NCBI RefSeq assembly: GCF_905147365.1
Contig: NC_056418.1
Coordinates: forward strand, 15,065,262-15,129,261
Length of the DNA: 64,000 nt
Source: Aricia agestis
Taxonomy: Eukaryota; Arthropoda; Insecta; Lepidoptera; Lycaenidae
Reading direction: 5' to 3'
The translations under genes and the position numbers were made by a program. Under the pieces are notes generated by a model that saw only the letters and a program-made list of their open reading frames with translations, did not search any database and was not told the DNA's origin. Positions 47,362-58,691 of this stretch are shown in pieces (within the stretch, counting starts at the first letter, position 1; every line of letters begins with the position of its first letter).

Positions 47362-47540
47362 CACTGGACGGATCGGGCTGAAATTTAGCATGCAGGTAGA
47401 TGTTATGACGTAGGCATCCGCTAAGAAAGGATTTTGATAAATTCCAACCCCAAGGGGTTCAAATAGGGGATGAAAGTTTGTATATAATAATACTTCGTAA
47501 CGCGAGCGAAGCCACGGGCAAAAGCTCGTCTTAATATATA
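47362..47540. repeat. Dispersed repeat, part downstream of the ORF1-only element
   Basis: ATCGGGCTGAAATTTAGCATG...CCAACCCCAAGGGGTTCAAAT...GCGAAGCCACGGGCAAAAGC. The left piece is 44149-44172, and a complete copy is 48705-48897. Confidence 0.75.
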
Positions 47541-47810
47541 AAAATAAGTCGGGTTTTCCTTCCTGACGCTATAACTCCTGAACGCACGAACCGATTTCCA
47601 CGGTTTTGCATTCGTTGGAAAAGTCTCGGGCTCCGTGAGGTTTATAGAAAAAATAAATCAGACAAAACTTCAAGAGAAAAGCAGGAAAACTGGGAAAACA
47701 GGCAAAACAACGTGTGTCGGGACAGCTAGTACTTATATAAAGTACAAGACGTATCCACCAGGCTTCGCCCGCGTAAATGAGTATTTTACGGGATTATTAT
47801 TTTCGATATC

Positions 47811-48400
47811 ATACCTTCTGCAACTTTTCGTCATCGTTCCACGCAAAAAATATACCATCCTCATCACCATTTATACGTGGGAGAGCCATGCTTCGGCACG
47901 AATGGGCCGGCTTGACCGGAGAAATACCACGTTCTCACAGAAAACCGGCGTGAAACAGCGCTTGCGCTGTGTTTCGCCGAGTTTGCCGGAGGCCCAATCC
48001 CCTACCCTATTCCCTTCCCTACCCTCCCCTATTCCCTTCTCTTCCTTTCCCTTCCCTACCCTCCCCTATTCCCTTCCCTTCCTTTCCCTTCCCTACCCTC
48101 CCCTATTACCCTATTCCCTCTTAAAAGGCCGGCAACGCACTTGCAGCTCTTCTGATGCTGCGAGTGTCCATGGGCGATGGAAGTTGCTTTCCATCAGGTG
48201 ACCCGTTTGCTCGTTTGCCCCCTTATTTCATAAAAAAAGAAAAAAAAATACCTTGATGAGTGTCAGTCTTCCACCGTTTGTTATTCACGTAAGTTTCTGT
48301 CACGCACAGTAAACCCTGGAACAAACTGACGACGGCAGTATTTCCAGCCCTGGCAACACACCTGCAACTCTTCTGATGTTGCAAGTGCTTTGCTCGGGAC
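47811..48400 (+). pseudogene. LINE 3' end interrupted by a SINE
   Basis: 47811-47872 and 48250-48400 match consecutive parts of the LINE 3' end at 23276-23500 (CATCGTTCCACGCAAAA, CCATCCTCATCACC, then CTTGATGAGTGTCAGTCTTC, CCCTGGAACAAACTG). An S-family SINE (47875-48249) was inserted between them. Confidence 0.75.
47875..48249 (+). mobile_element. SINE-like element (family S), copy g, long array
   Basis: Among the longest pyrimidine arrays in the window (about 47996-48118). Complete 5' body and tail, ending in an A-rich run broken by a G. Confidence 0.9.
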
Positions 48401-48704
48401 CGTTAGTGCGCGAGTCCGACTTAGTATATTATAAGCAGAACTACATTATATCTCGGAAACTTCACATTTTACAGCGATATAAAATACGCTGCCTTGTGTC
48501 AAAAAATATGTATTTTAGAATTTGTTTTAAATGATTTTACTCGTATTTGTACCTTGTTGGAATGTAAAAAATATTATTTCTACAGTACATAACGTAAAAA
48601 ATTAACTAAAAAATATATATGTTATATTTTTTTATTAAATATCAATCTTCAATCTAAAAACTCAAAGGTGACTGACTGATTGACATAGTGATCTATCAAC
48701 ATTC

Positions 48705-48897
48705 AACGCACAGCCCAAACCACTGGACGGATCGGGCTGAAACTTGGCATGCTGGTAGATGTTATAACGTAGGTAGGAGGTAACGCTCAGAAAGGATTTT
48801 GATAAATTCCAACCCCAAGGGGTTCAAATAGGGGGTGAAAGTTTGTATATAATAATACTTCTTAACACGAGCGAAACCGCGGGCAAAAGCTCGTACA
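48705..48897. repeat. Dispersed repeat, complete copy
   Basis: Same family as 47362-47540 without the insertion: CACAGCCCAAACCACTGGAC then GGATCGGGCTGAAACTTGGC. Serves as the paralogous empty site for the ORF1-only element. Confidence 0.8.
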
Positions 48898-49013
48898 ATA
48901 TAAAATTCGATGGTAAAAAACTGGATTAAAATCGGTCCATCCGTTTAGGTGTTACGATGCCACAGACAGAGAAACACAGACAGACAGGAAGACACGTCAA
49001 ACTTATAACACCC

Positions 49014-49208
49014 TTTTTTTATGAAATAAGGGGGCAAACGAGCAAACGGGTCACCTGATGGAAAGCAACTTCCGTCGCCCATGGACACTCGCAGCATCAG
49101 AAGAGCTGCATGTGCGTTGCCGGCCTTTTAAGAGGCCGGTTTTCTGTGAGAACGTGGTGTTTCTCCGGTCAAGCCGGCCCATTCGTGCCAAAGTATGGCT
49201 CCCCACGT
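49014..49208 (-). mobile_element. SINE-like element (family S), copy h, array deleted
   Basis: TTTTTTATGAAATAAGGGGG start; the sequence jumps from CTTTTAAGAGG directly to CCGGTTTTCTGTGAGAACG, losing the array. Confidence 0.85.
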
Positions 49209-49676
49209 TTAAACCCTACTTTTCTCGTCGGATTTTAAAAATATATCTAAGTTTTTATCCTGCAATATAAAAACTAATATATATTTTACCATAATTTGTC
49301 GAGGTCCGCAACAGGTAGATCGTGACTTTCGGAAAGTAACCTCAATGTTCTGGAAAGATCTGGAAAAGTATTACCGACATTTTCCGAGATTTTCCCGCTA
49401 TGTAGATCGATAGTATATTGGTCCAATCTACAAAAGTCACAAGCGATGGGCGTTGATACTGCTAGTTAGGATGAGGATACATTTTTACTATTATTATTTG
49501 GGATTTTATTAAATACTTAAATAAAAATAATAAATGTTTTATTTCTTATTAAATTTGAATCAAATGTTTTCAGAATGTCTACCTGATGCCTACCACCGGT
49601 TCGGGAACTACCCCGGCGAGAAGAACCGGTTCGGAATTCAAGGTGTTTTCTAGTATACAGTATGGTTTCTTTGAAT

Positions 49677-50112
49677 TTAAGAGGGCGACTAACCCCAAAA
49701 ATCAAACATCGTCCTTCTCTCTTCACACTCACGCCCGTCTTTCATATGCCAGGTGAAAGCGAACGACGCGGATTCATCGCCAAATTAGTTTTTTCTCAAT
49801 AACTCGATAAATATACAACATTTTAAAAATCCGCTAGGTCGATCTCTCAATGATAGAATTTTATACAATGTGTTAAAATATTAACTTAATGCACGGTTAT
49901 GGCAATAAATGAAAAATTCGTGAAAATTAGAAGATGCATCTTTGTGATTTTTTTCTATCGACAAAATTTTAAGATATCGTGTTTTTGCTCAGATCGAATT
50001 CTCGGAAATATAATGTAGTATCTAATTTTAGAAAATAAAACAAATCGGGGCTTGTTTTCAAGTATAAAAATGAAATATAAAATCGACAATTTAGGGTTAG
50101 TCGCCCCCTTAA
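49677..50112. mobile_element. TTAA-flanked MITE, copy 2 (piggyBac-like)
   Basis: TTAA at 49677-49680 and 50109-50112; termini GAGGGCGACTAACCC and GGGTTAGTCGCCCCC. Close relative of 22364-22798 over its whole length. Confidence 0.82.
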
Positions 50113-50479
50113 GTAATGCTGAGTTTTCCTGGCTTATCCCTATGGGTTGAATGCCAACTGAACTACGTTTTACCTACCTTTTGTTAGGGGTTATTTTGAT
50201 ATTAGTACCACTCCTTGGTAATAACATTTTTTCAGCTTTTCTTAACTAACTGTTATTCGAAACTACTTTTTGATGACAAAAACTAAAAGTGTGTATTGCA
50301 GGGAGATATTTGAAACTGTTGCGCAGATTTCCGCCTTAGAGCATACACGTATACGACATACGAAGAACATTGGAGACGCTAATGCGAACTTCAGCAAAAG
50401 TCGTAGCCCCCATTTTCGCTGATGATGAATAGTTCATGTACCACCAGCCTTACCATCGGGATAAAACTAATACACTTGT

Positions 50480-50675
50480 TGCGGAGGCGTGGCCGCCCCG
50501 CCCACCTGTCGCCCCGCCTCGCCGGCCGCGGCCTGTCGCGAGGCCCGTCACGAGGCCAGTCCAGCACGGGCCCGTCACGAGGCCAGTCCAGCACCGGCCC
50601 GCCACCATGACGCACCTGCTCCGCTTCGACATGACTTTCCTCTCGCCGGAGCGCTGACGTCTACTCAACACCAAG
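50480..50675 (+). other. GC-rich CpG-dense island, possible exon
   Basis: An isolated block far richer in G+C than its surroundings. It contains a direct repeat (GGCCCGTCACGAGGCCAGTC twice, about 38 bp apart) and GCCACCATG at 50601-50609, an ideal start context opening only a 15-codon frame (MTHLLRFDMTFLSPER, TGA). A donor-like AAG|GTAGGT sits at 50675/50676. It could be an untranslated first exon of a gene to the right or a transferred fragment. I do not recognise it. A 74-residue frame across it (50436-50657) is R/P-rich. Confidence 0.35.
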
Positions 50676-51820
50676 GTAGGTGATGTTAAAAATAGTTTTT
50701 TTTGTTTAATTTTTCAGCTATCAAAAAAGTATGTGTAACTTTATAAAAGTTATTGTAAACTTTGTCTAATGAATAATTCCAAAAAATTAACTTTGCAAAA
50801 AGGTTGCGTATTTTAACTTATTTCCAATAAACAAATTAAAATTTTAAGACTATAACTACTTTAAAAGTACTAGAACGATTTTAGTGATACTTCATATTTA
50901 GAAAAGATGAGAACAGCTGATCAGGGTTCCCAGACTGAAATCTGCATTGATCACTGGCACAGCGATATAATGTGCGGGCCTCGTAGGAATTCCTTATGAC
51001 TGAACGAAATCGCGTTTTTACGACTCACCAGATATTCAAATTCGCGGCTACAAAAGTTACTAAATAAAAACGTTTTTAACCATAAAAATCTACTGGTATA
51101 TGGGCGACTATGCCTACAATCAGATCAACTGTCCAATCGTTCTTTTATCCATTTCATTAAAAATTGTGGTCTTATCTGCCATTTTTTTTAAATTACATAT
51201 TTTTACACCAAGTTATTAAAATCTGGTCCCGACCTTCAATTTGACGGAAAGAATTCCGCCGAAACATTTGGATAGATGTAACAATTACGTGGAGTTGGAG
51301 CAACAATGTGGCCGGCATTCTAGGGCGGCCCTTTGTATATATAAACTAAGGGCTGATTCATGTAGAAGGGCAGATTAACGGCTTTTCGAGGCAACTTAAG
51401 GGCCGGTGGAACAACAAAAAAATCTTGCTAGAACTTTTGACTTTGATACCTTTGTTACCTCTTCACGCTAAAATCTCTAAACTCAAATTGATGAAATTCG
51501 ATATGGAGGTATTTTGAGTCCGGGACTCAAAGTACCTAAGTAAGATTTTGTTATGGAAACATGTACGGTTCCCAGGTGCTAAACCATTTGGCGCAACGGA
51601 GTTGCGGGCGTCATGTATGTTGCAAATTGAGAAAGTGTGTCTGCATAACCTTTCTACACATAAACCTCTTAACGGAAATATATTTTCAAGTCATAGTTCT
51701 AACTTTGTAAGTTCTTTAGAACATAGAAATGTTTATTCTGGCAAAAAGTTCGGTTCCCGCACAATAAACTGCGAGGGTAACACTTTTAGAGCAAAAAGGT
51801 TGGCCGTTACTTCGAAAAAC

Positions 51821-52218
51821 TTTTTTTTTTATGAAATAAGGGGGCAAACGAGCAAACGTGTCACCTGATGGAAAGCAACTTCCGTCACCCATGGACACTC
51901 ACAGCATCGGAGAGCTGCAAGTGCGTTGCGGGCCTTTTAAGAGGGAATAGGGTAATAGGGGAGGGTAAGGAAGGGAAGGGAATAGGGGAGGGTAGGGAAG
52001 GGAAGGGAATAGGGGAGGGTTAGGAAGGGAATAGGGGAGGGTTGGGAAGGGAATAGGGGAGGGTTGGGAAGGAAATAGGGTAGGGGATTGAGCCTCCGGT
52101 AAACTCACTCACTCAACGAAACACAGCGCACGCGCTGTTTCACGCTGGTTTTCTGTGAGAACGTGGTATTTCTCCGGTCGATCCGGCCCATTCGTGCCGA
52201 AGCATGGCTCTCCCACGT
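51821..52218 (-). mobile_element. SINE-like element (family S), copy i, long array
   Basis: Reverse orientation; the G-rich array (51948-52090) has five GGAATAGGGGAGGGT-type units. 50676-51820 otherwise shows no gene. Confidence 0.9.
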
Positions 52219-52452
52219 ATAAATTCTTCTTTAAATTAAAATCTTCATTAAGACGAAAAACTTTTCGAATAAGCTCCGAGACTAGAAGCAAACACAGGCA
52301 CATACGCTACATTTTATATCTGCAAAATATTTGTACAGTCCACGAAGATGCAGTGAAAAATCTATTGTTTTGAAATTTTAAACCTAGAAAATAGCTTCAC
52401 GACCTGTTTAGTATGAAAAGGCCCTTACTGAATGTAAACGACTCATATTCAG

Positions 52453-52908
52453 TGACCTTGTAATATGACACTACGGTGGACGCCACGAGGCTAGTCGCAA
52501 AATTTTAATATTTAATATGAAGTTTTGGGATACTTTTCATGGTTTGGACCATATAAGATTCTCTCATTTATTTCTGATCCTATAAAAAATAGTTTTGAAC
52601 AAGTAATAGGTATACCCATTACTTGTACTTTACAAGTAATGGATATACCATTCATCATCATCATCATCATATCAGCCTATAGTCGTCCACTGCTGGACAT
52701 AGGCCTCTCTCAATGGGTATACCATTACTTGTTCAAAACTAATTTTTATAGGATCAGAAACAAATGAGTTGTCAATTTATCCCTTGGTGAGCACGCTCAA
52801 ATCTTTTATCGTCCAAACCATGAAAAGTGTCCCAAAACTTCATATTAAATATTAAAATTTTGTGACTAGCCTCGTGGCGTCCACCGTAGTGTCATATTAC
52901 AAGGTTGA
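52453..52908. mobile_element. Long-arm foldback element with nested repeat
   Basis: Arms of about 110 bp: GTAATATGACACTACGGTGG at the left, its reverse complement at the right ending GTGTCATATTAC. Inner segments (AGTTTTGAACAAGTAATAGG) are inverted as well. Between them lies CATCATCATCATCATATCAG...AGTCGTCCACTGCTGGACAT, another common lepidopteran repeat. Confidence 0.8.
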
Positions 52909-53299
52909 ATCCAGTCCTTTACTGGGAATGGTCTTTTGCCAAGACTATTATTAGTAAATATTAATATTTTAGTTTTATACCAAATATCATTAAAATTATT
53001 GGGTCTACGCCGTAGACCCGATACCATAGACTCTACGGTAAACGTAAATAGGAAAAGACGGACAGACAGACACACTTTAGGTGAAGTATAACTTGTCGAT
53101 GATGAAGACTTAATCTAAGTCTGTACCGAAATTTGGACAAACACAACCACAACATGACAAACTTGTTACCAAAACTATTCAACTTTGATGGCGTGGTTCA
53201 CCAACATCACCACAGTATACACATCATACAGTAGACTGTAGAGTAACTGTGACTTTAAGGGTGTGTTAGTTATTATATATGTTAGTTATTATAATAAAA

Positions 53300-53440
53300 T
53301 TGACTCTGAAAGTTGTAGCGCTGAGAGCAATTTTTTGTGATTTGTATGGGCAAACGCCCGAGCGTCAAAGCAGGCTCATGCAAAAGTTACCTACTCTTTC
53401 AGCACTGCTACTTTCACAGTGAACTCCATACAGGGGACTC
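53300..53440. mobile_element. Decayed foldback MITE related to 39236-39501
   Basis: TAGCGCTGAGAGCAATTTTT and CTTTCAGCACTGCTACTTTC, with CACAGTGAACTC, recall the arms of the intact copy. Confidence 0.55.
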
Positions 53441-53464
53441 ATACGCAAATAATAACGCGACCAC

Positions 53465-53625
53465 TAGACTACGCACAGAAATTGATAGCCAGATGGCAGA
53501 CCTTTGTCGAGTCGGTCGGGTAATGTCAAGTCAATGTCATTCGTAAACGGCTGGGCTTGTATTAACCCGACCGAATTAAGTAGGTCCGGCATCTGCCTAT
53601 GAATCAATTTCGTCGACGGTATATC
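53465..53625. mobile_element. Small foldback MITE
   Basis: GATAGCCAGATGGCAGACCT and the inverse near GGCATCTGCCTATGAATCAA. Related pieces occur at 11330-11400, 12530-12600 and 22268-22320. Confidence 0.55.
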
Positions 53626-53684
53626 TAGTTGAAGATGATTATGATTTGTGGCTAAGAACACTTTTGATTACATCTAATATATAC

Positions 53685-53832
53685 AATATTGTCATTTTTG
53701 AAGTTTTGGATACGGTCAGAGGGCATGCGTCGCGGGCATGCCTCACGTTCGCTGTTGACTGCGCTATAACGTATGCCCTTGACGAACAGAAAAAGGCACT
53801 GTGCCTTTTTCTGTTCGTCAAGGGACAAAGCT
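53685..53832. repeat. Dispersed repeat shared with 25255-25440
   Basis: GAAGTTTTGGATACGGTCAG...GACGAACAGAAAAAGGCAC, then a hairpin with its own inverse up to CAAGGGACAAAGC. Confidence 0.6.
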
Positions 53833-53931
53833 AATCAGCTTTCAAACATAAAACGCCACATCAAAATCTGTTCAGTGTAAGCATGTGTGTGTGTGTGTGT
53901 GTAAGCACGAGGTATTCGTCGTTACATTTAT

Positions 53932-54263
53932 ACGTGGGAGAGCCATGCTTCGGCACGAATGGGCCGGCTTGACCGGATAAATACCACGTTCTCACAGAAA
54001 ACCGGCGTGAAACAGCGCTTGCGCTGTGTTTCGCCGAGTGAGTGAGTTTACCGGAGGCCCAATCCCCTACCCTATTCCCTTTCCTACCCTCCCCTATTCC
54101 CTTCCCTTCCCTACCCTCCCCTATTACCCTATTCCCTCTTAAAAGGCCGGCAACGCACATGCAGCTCTTCTGATGCTGCGAGTGTCCATGGGCGACGGAA
54201 GTTGCTTTCCATCAGTTGACCCGTTTGCTCGTTTGCCCCCTTATTTCATAAAAAAAAAAAAAA
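53932..54263 (+). mobile_element. SINE-like element (family S), copy j
   Basis: Full-length, short array, 12-base A tail. From 54264 to 56109 I see no gene apart from the start of the transposase region. Confidence 0.9.
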
Positions 54264-56109
54264 CAACTACTCTTACTTTCGCTAAAAGGACCCCTCGACC
54301 TTTCTTGACGGCTAAAAATATTTATATGAATTGTTTGACTTTAGAATCGTTTTACTACCTGAAAAAGTCAAAGACTTCTATTTAAACTGATGGAAAAAGT
54401 ATCAATTTATTCATTGGACTGAATTCATTATTACTGTCAATATCCCATTTTATCTAATCCTGAAATAATATTTTTCTTTTGATTGTTAAATGGCTGAAAG
54501 ATGACGAGTACTCAAATTTTTACAGAAACAAAGTTAATGCCTATATTATGTGATAAATGTAATAAATAGTTGTATTTCAATATGAAGCAAAATGTTTAAG
54601 TAGTTCATCTCCAATTTGGTCCAAATAATTTGGTAGTAAATCCATCGACGTATACACATTACACAGGTAAAATAATTCCCCTCTAATTGCGTCGAGATAG
54701 GGAGGAAAAATTCTAGGGATCGATTAATACTAAAATGAAATATGCACGAGATGATCCAAACAATCCTAGCCTCAAAAAATCCAGCTTTTCTATTTCACGG
54801 CCCCACAGAAAACCCGTCAAAACGCGTTAAAGGATTTAAAATATTAATATAATTCAAGGAACCCCGCAATTAAAAGATAAGAGCGTCTCTTTGTCACCAA
54901 AACGGGAAATTAAAATAAAATAAAACCTATTGTGACTGTCGACTAAATACTGTTGCTAGAAGATGAGAGAAACCGCTGTGGTTATAGTAGCTATCATCAG
55001 TTCATTCTTACTTTTATGCCAAAATTCTATTATTTTTGGGATTAAACGTATCTTTTGTCCTTTCCCGAGACTCGAAGCATATCCATACCAAATATCAGCA
55101 AAATCCATTCAGCGGTTTGGGCGTGAAGAGGTAACACACAGACAGACCGACACTTTCAATTTCGAATTTATAACGTGAAGTATAATGGATGCACTTAAAA
55201 AGAGAACGAAAAAGGGGGTAAGTTGTTACGGGCTTAGTAACAATCAGGAATTTTAAACTTGTGCCCGCGACGTTACACGACGTTAACTTTGAAACTATTT
55301 CAGCAAACCACGGCACTATGGAAAATGGTAGAACTAGAGCATATCATAAATGGATTTTAAAAATATCACAATTTGAATGAAATATTTATTGCATTCGATA
55401 CTCTAATAACCAAATAATCCTAATCAGACATTTTTTTGTTCTAAAACTGCATAAATATATTTTTTTCATAGGTTGAAGTAAGTTGAAGTAGCGGATGGCT
55501 CATTCAAATGTTTGCATACACGTAATTCAAATGAATATTGTGAAAAAAGTATTTAGCTCATGCATGCGGTTTTATACATTTTTAAAAATGATATTTTATG
55601 TTCTTAATAATGAGCTATTAACTTTTTTTAATATGCTTTTTATTTTTGAGTAAGTACTTAAAAATTGACATACCCTATTTTTCACTTTTCTTTTTTTTTC
55701 GTCGAAGGTTTTCACATTTACCGACGGCTGCCGACGCGCAACTTTATGTGTTATTTGATAGCCTAACTATTTATAAATGAAAAATTAAAAAAATCAGCTG
55801 CGGAAATTTGCGGTCCTGGAAGTTATGGGAAAAAATGTGATAGCGGTCGGAGTAGATAATTCGGTATCTTTTGCGGTTACTGCTGACATAGTTTACAAAA
55901 ACTATATTAACCACAATATTTTGATAGCAATAGCTTATCATCTATTTTGCACTCGTCGTGCATGAGTAAATATGCATAACATTCATATTAGTACGTATTT
56001 CATATCTAAAAAACCAGTATATAAGGGGAAGCAAATATCTTCAAATTGCACACTTCAGCGTGTATTTCATATTGAGTGACACTTATTTAAATTGGTTATT
56101 TCCATTAAA

Positions 56110-58212
56110 ATGTCAACTTTCAACTGTACTAAGGGCGATTTCATCATTCCCTATATCGAGCGTGGCAGAACCTTGGAATCGTTGTCCATAGTTCTACAGC
56201 AAACATTAAATGTTTCTGAAAACATCTTGTGTTTTGTAATTGGTGACATTCAAAGAAATATTCTGCCTTCTTTCAATAAGCGCTGGGCTCAAGCATCACG
56301 GAAAAAGGACGAATTTATTCGAAATAATACAAGCTGGCTGGAGTCAGGATATTCAGTACAGTTTCCGGAGTCTGAAGCACATTCACTGCCATCAACTTCT
56401 GGTAAACGAGGAAGACCGTGCATTGCTTATGGAGACTCCTCAGAATCAACAAAGAAAAGGAAAAACACTCTTTTACTAGAAGAATATGGGTTTGAGCACA
56501 TTTGTAACGCATTTTTGCAAGGACTGCGGGCCTTAGGTGAGTATGCAGAGGCTCATCTTGTTGAAGAGCTAAGAAACTCTGAGAGCGAAAAGAAAAAAGT
56601 TTTCTCGACTATGTGGAAAGAGTCAAACCAAATGAAGATTTTATCTGATACAGAAGCATTGAGTGCTTTTATTGATTTGGATCTAACTAAAGCACAATAT
56701 ATGTACCTAAGAAATTTAACCAACGAAAGAAAGTGTACAATGTTTCCCCCATATTACAAAATACAAGAAATAAAACAAACTTGCTATCCACCATCTTCTA
56801 CAATCGAAATCACAAATACTTATGCTAAAGTGATTAATATACAAGACTTACTGGACCACACAGTTGCCAGAATTTTAAAAATTAATCCAGTTTTCCTAGA
56901 ACAACACAGAAATTTAATCCTTTACTGTAAATGGGGATGTGATGGTTCATCTGGCCAAAGTCAATACAAGCAGAAACTGCCAGAAGAATCGGAAACTATT
57001 TCAGATGCCAATCTGTTCGTCACTTCATTAGTTCCCATTAGATTAATTGATGACCTCTCACAAGCCATTATTTGGCAAAATCCAGTACCTTCATCTGTTC
57101 GTTATTGTAGACCCATTTCTATTGAATTTTGTAAAGAAACTCCTGAAAAAACTAAGGCAGTTGTAGACGAAATTACCAGACAAATTGAATCTTTACGCCC
57201 GTCATTAATAAACAAAGATGGTGTTGCAGTAAATGTGAAGCACGAACTTTTTCTAACAATGATTGATGGTAAGGTGGCTCAGGTCCTAACAGAAACTCCA
57301 TCGGGTTCTACGTGCACGATATGTGGGGCTACTCCTCGACTTATGAATGACCTATTAAAAGTGACTGCTAGACCTGAAAATGAAAGTGCTTACCAATATG
57401 GATTATCCACATTGCATGCCTGGATTCGCTGCATGGAAATGGTATTACACATTTGCTACAATCTTGACTTTAAGACTTGGTCTGCTACAACAGAAGAAAA
57501 AAAGAAATTGAAGAAAGAAAAGAAGGAATTTGTTCAAAAACGTTTCAGGGAAGAGCTAGGATTAATTATCGACAAACCTCGTCAATTAAGTGGAAACTCA
57601 AGTGATGGAAATACAGCACGAAGGTTCTTTTACAATTACACTTGCTCGGCGAACATAACAGGTGTTGATGAAACATTGATTAAACGCTTGTATATTATTT
57701 TACAAGCTCTATCTTCTGGAATGATGATCGATCCCGAAAAATTTGGAGTTTATGCCTTAGAAACTGCGCGAATTTATGTTAGTAACTATGATTGGTACTA
57801 CATGCCATCCTCCGTGCACAAATTACTTATACACGGAGAAAGCGTGATCAAACATTTTTCTGTTCTTCCTATTGGGCAACTGTCGGAAGATGCACTAGAG
57901 TCGCGCAATAAAGACTACAGAAATATGCGCCTGCACCATGCCAGAAAATGTTCCCGTATAGCTACAAATGAAGACGTATTTAAAACGCTTCTATATACTT
58001 CAGATCCATACGTTTCAAGTTTAAGAAAACCTTATGTGAGAAATGTGAAGGATCTTGATGAAGAGGCACTAAGTCTTTTGAAGGTGGTACCTGAAGGTTG
58101 TTACGCTGCGGATCCCTATGAAGAACGCCGACGCAGCACCCGACCACAGTCACGCGGCAGCGGCACGAGGCGCGGAGTCAGCATTCCTCAGTTTACAGCA
58201 TTTTTGCAATAG
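56110..58212 (+). CDS. Transib-type (RAG1-like) DNA transposase
   Basis: 700 codons, uninterrupted. I start at ATG 56110; the frame opens at a TTG 18 bases earlier. It resembles the Transib superfamily, the transposons from which RAG1 derives. Three likely catalytic acids: D278 in WGCDGSSGQS, D386 in LTMIDGK, and E597 in SEDALESRNKDYRNMR, which matches the E962 region of RAG1. Zinc ligands also fit: C402/C405 in CTICGATP, and H570/H575 in SVHKLLIHG ahead of the glutamate, as in the RAG1 core. The N-terminal third has a basic SGKRGRP motif and may bind the transposon ends. No RAG2-like frame is nearby. The terminal repeats (CAC-starting in this family) could not be fixed. The stop codon is immediately followed by the LTR element, so the right end is displaced or lost. 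Confidence 0.85.
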   Translation: MSTFNCTKGDFIIPYIERGRTLESLSIVLQQTLNVSENILCFVIGDIQRNILPSFNKRWAQASRKKDEFIRNNTSWLESGYSVQFPESEAHSLPSTSGKRGRPCIAYGDSSESTKKRKNTLLLEEYGFEHICNAFLQGLRALGEYAEAHLVEELRNSESEKKKVFSTMWKESNQMKILSDTEALSAFIDLDLTKAQYMYLRNLTNERKCTMFPPYYKIQEIKQTCYPPSSTIEITNTYAKVINIQDLLDHTVARILKINPVFLEQHRNLILYCKWGCDGSSGQSQYKQKLPEESETISDANLFVTSLVPIRLIDDLSQAIIWQNPVPSSVRYCRPISIEFCKETPEKTKAVVDEITRQIESLRPSLINKDGVAVNVKHELFLTMIDGKVAQVLTETPSGSTCTICGATPRLMNDLLKVTARPENESAYQYGLSTLHAWIRCMEMVLHICYNLDFKTWSATTEEKKKLKKEKKEFVQKRFREELGLIIDKPRQLSGNSSDGNTARRFFYNYTCSANITGVDETLIKRLYIILQALSSGMMIDPEKFGVYALETARIYVSNYDWYYMPSSVHKLLIHGESVIKHFSVLPIGQLSEDALESRNKDYRNMRLHHARKCSRIATNEDVFKTLLYTSDPYVSSLRKPYVRNVKDLDEEALSLLKVVPEGCYAADPYEERRRSTRPQSRGSGTRRGVSIPQFTAFLQ

Positions 58213-58352
58213 TTATTTCGCGTCACTTATTATTCGATCGTCGAATAGTCGAGTCAATTTAATTATAGCTTAATTATTGTAAGATTTAATTAATAAAATA
58301 TTTTAAGAAATTTTGGTTTTTTTTGGAAGTCGAACTGCTGCGAAATATAATT
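58211..58352 (+). repeat. Probable 5' LTR
   Basis: Starts AGTTATTTCGCG, ends ATATAATT just before the primer site, as errantivirus LTRs commonly start AGT and end ATT. It contains AATAAA at 58291-58296. The left boundary overlaps the transposase stop codon and is inferred. At about 142 bp it is short for the group. Confidence 0.5.
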
Positions 58353-58371
58353 GGCGCAGTCGTACGGATTC
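58352..58371 (+). other. Primer binding site (tRNA-Ser-like)
   Basis: TGGCGCAGTCGTACGGATTC resembles the tRNA-Ser-complementary site used by several insect errantiviruses, and its TGG fits the usual start of primer sites. It directly follows the LTR end. Confidence 0.7.
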
Positions 58372-58691
58372 GGAAGTAGCCCTCGTAAAGGATATCGCAA
58401 TCGTGCGCGTGCGATCGCTACTTGACTTCCAAAAGTCTTTACCGAAGAAAGAAGAACCTTCGCGCAGCAGAAGACTGTATCCAGCCATCGATACGCCCAG
58501 GAAGAGCCGAAATGCAGCTTATGTGAGTACTTTTAGAATCACTCTGAATTTGCTCCTTTCTTATCCTTTAAGTACTTAATTTTATTTCCAAGATTTTCCA
58601 TCCGCGACAATCGAGGACTTCTAGAATTAGTAGTAGATTTAAATTTTTAGATACGATTAGAGAAATTAGTGAAGAAAATTCAAATTTAAAT

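Noticed and set aside
51899..52303. ORFs with PSLPYSLP repeats (also 15460, 24025, 47635)
   Set aside because: Translations of the pyrimidine array of the S-family SINE.
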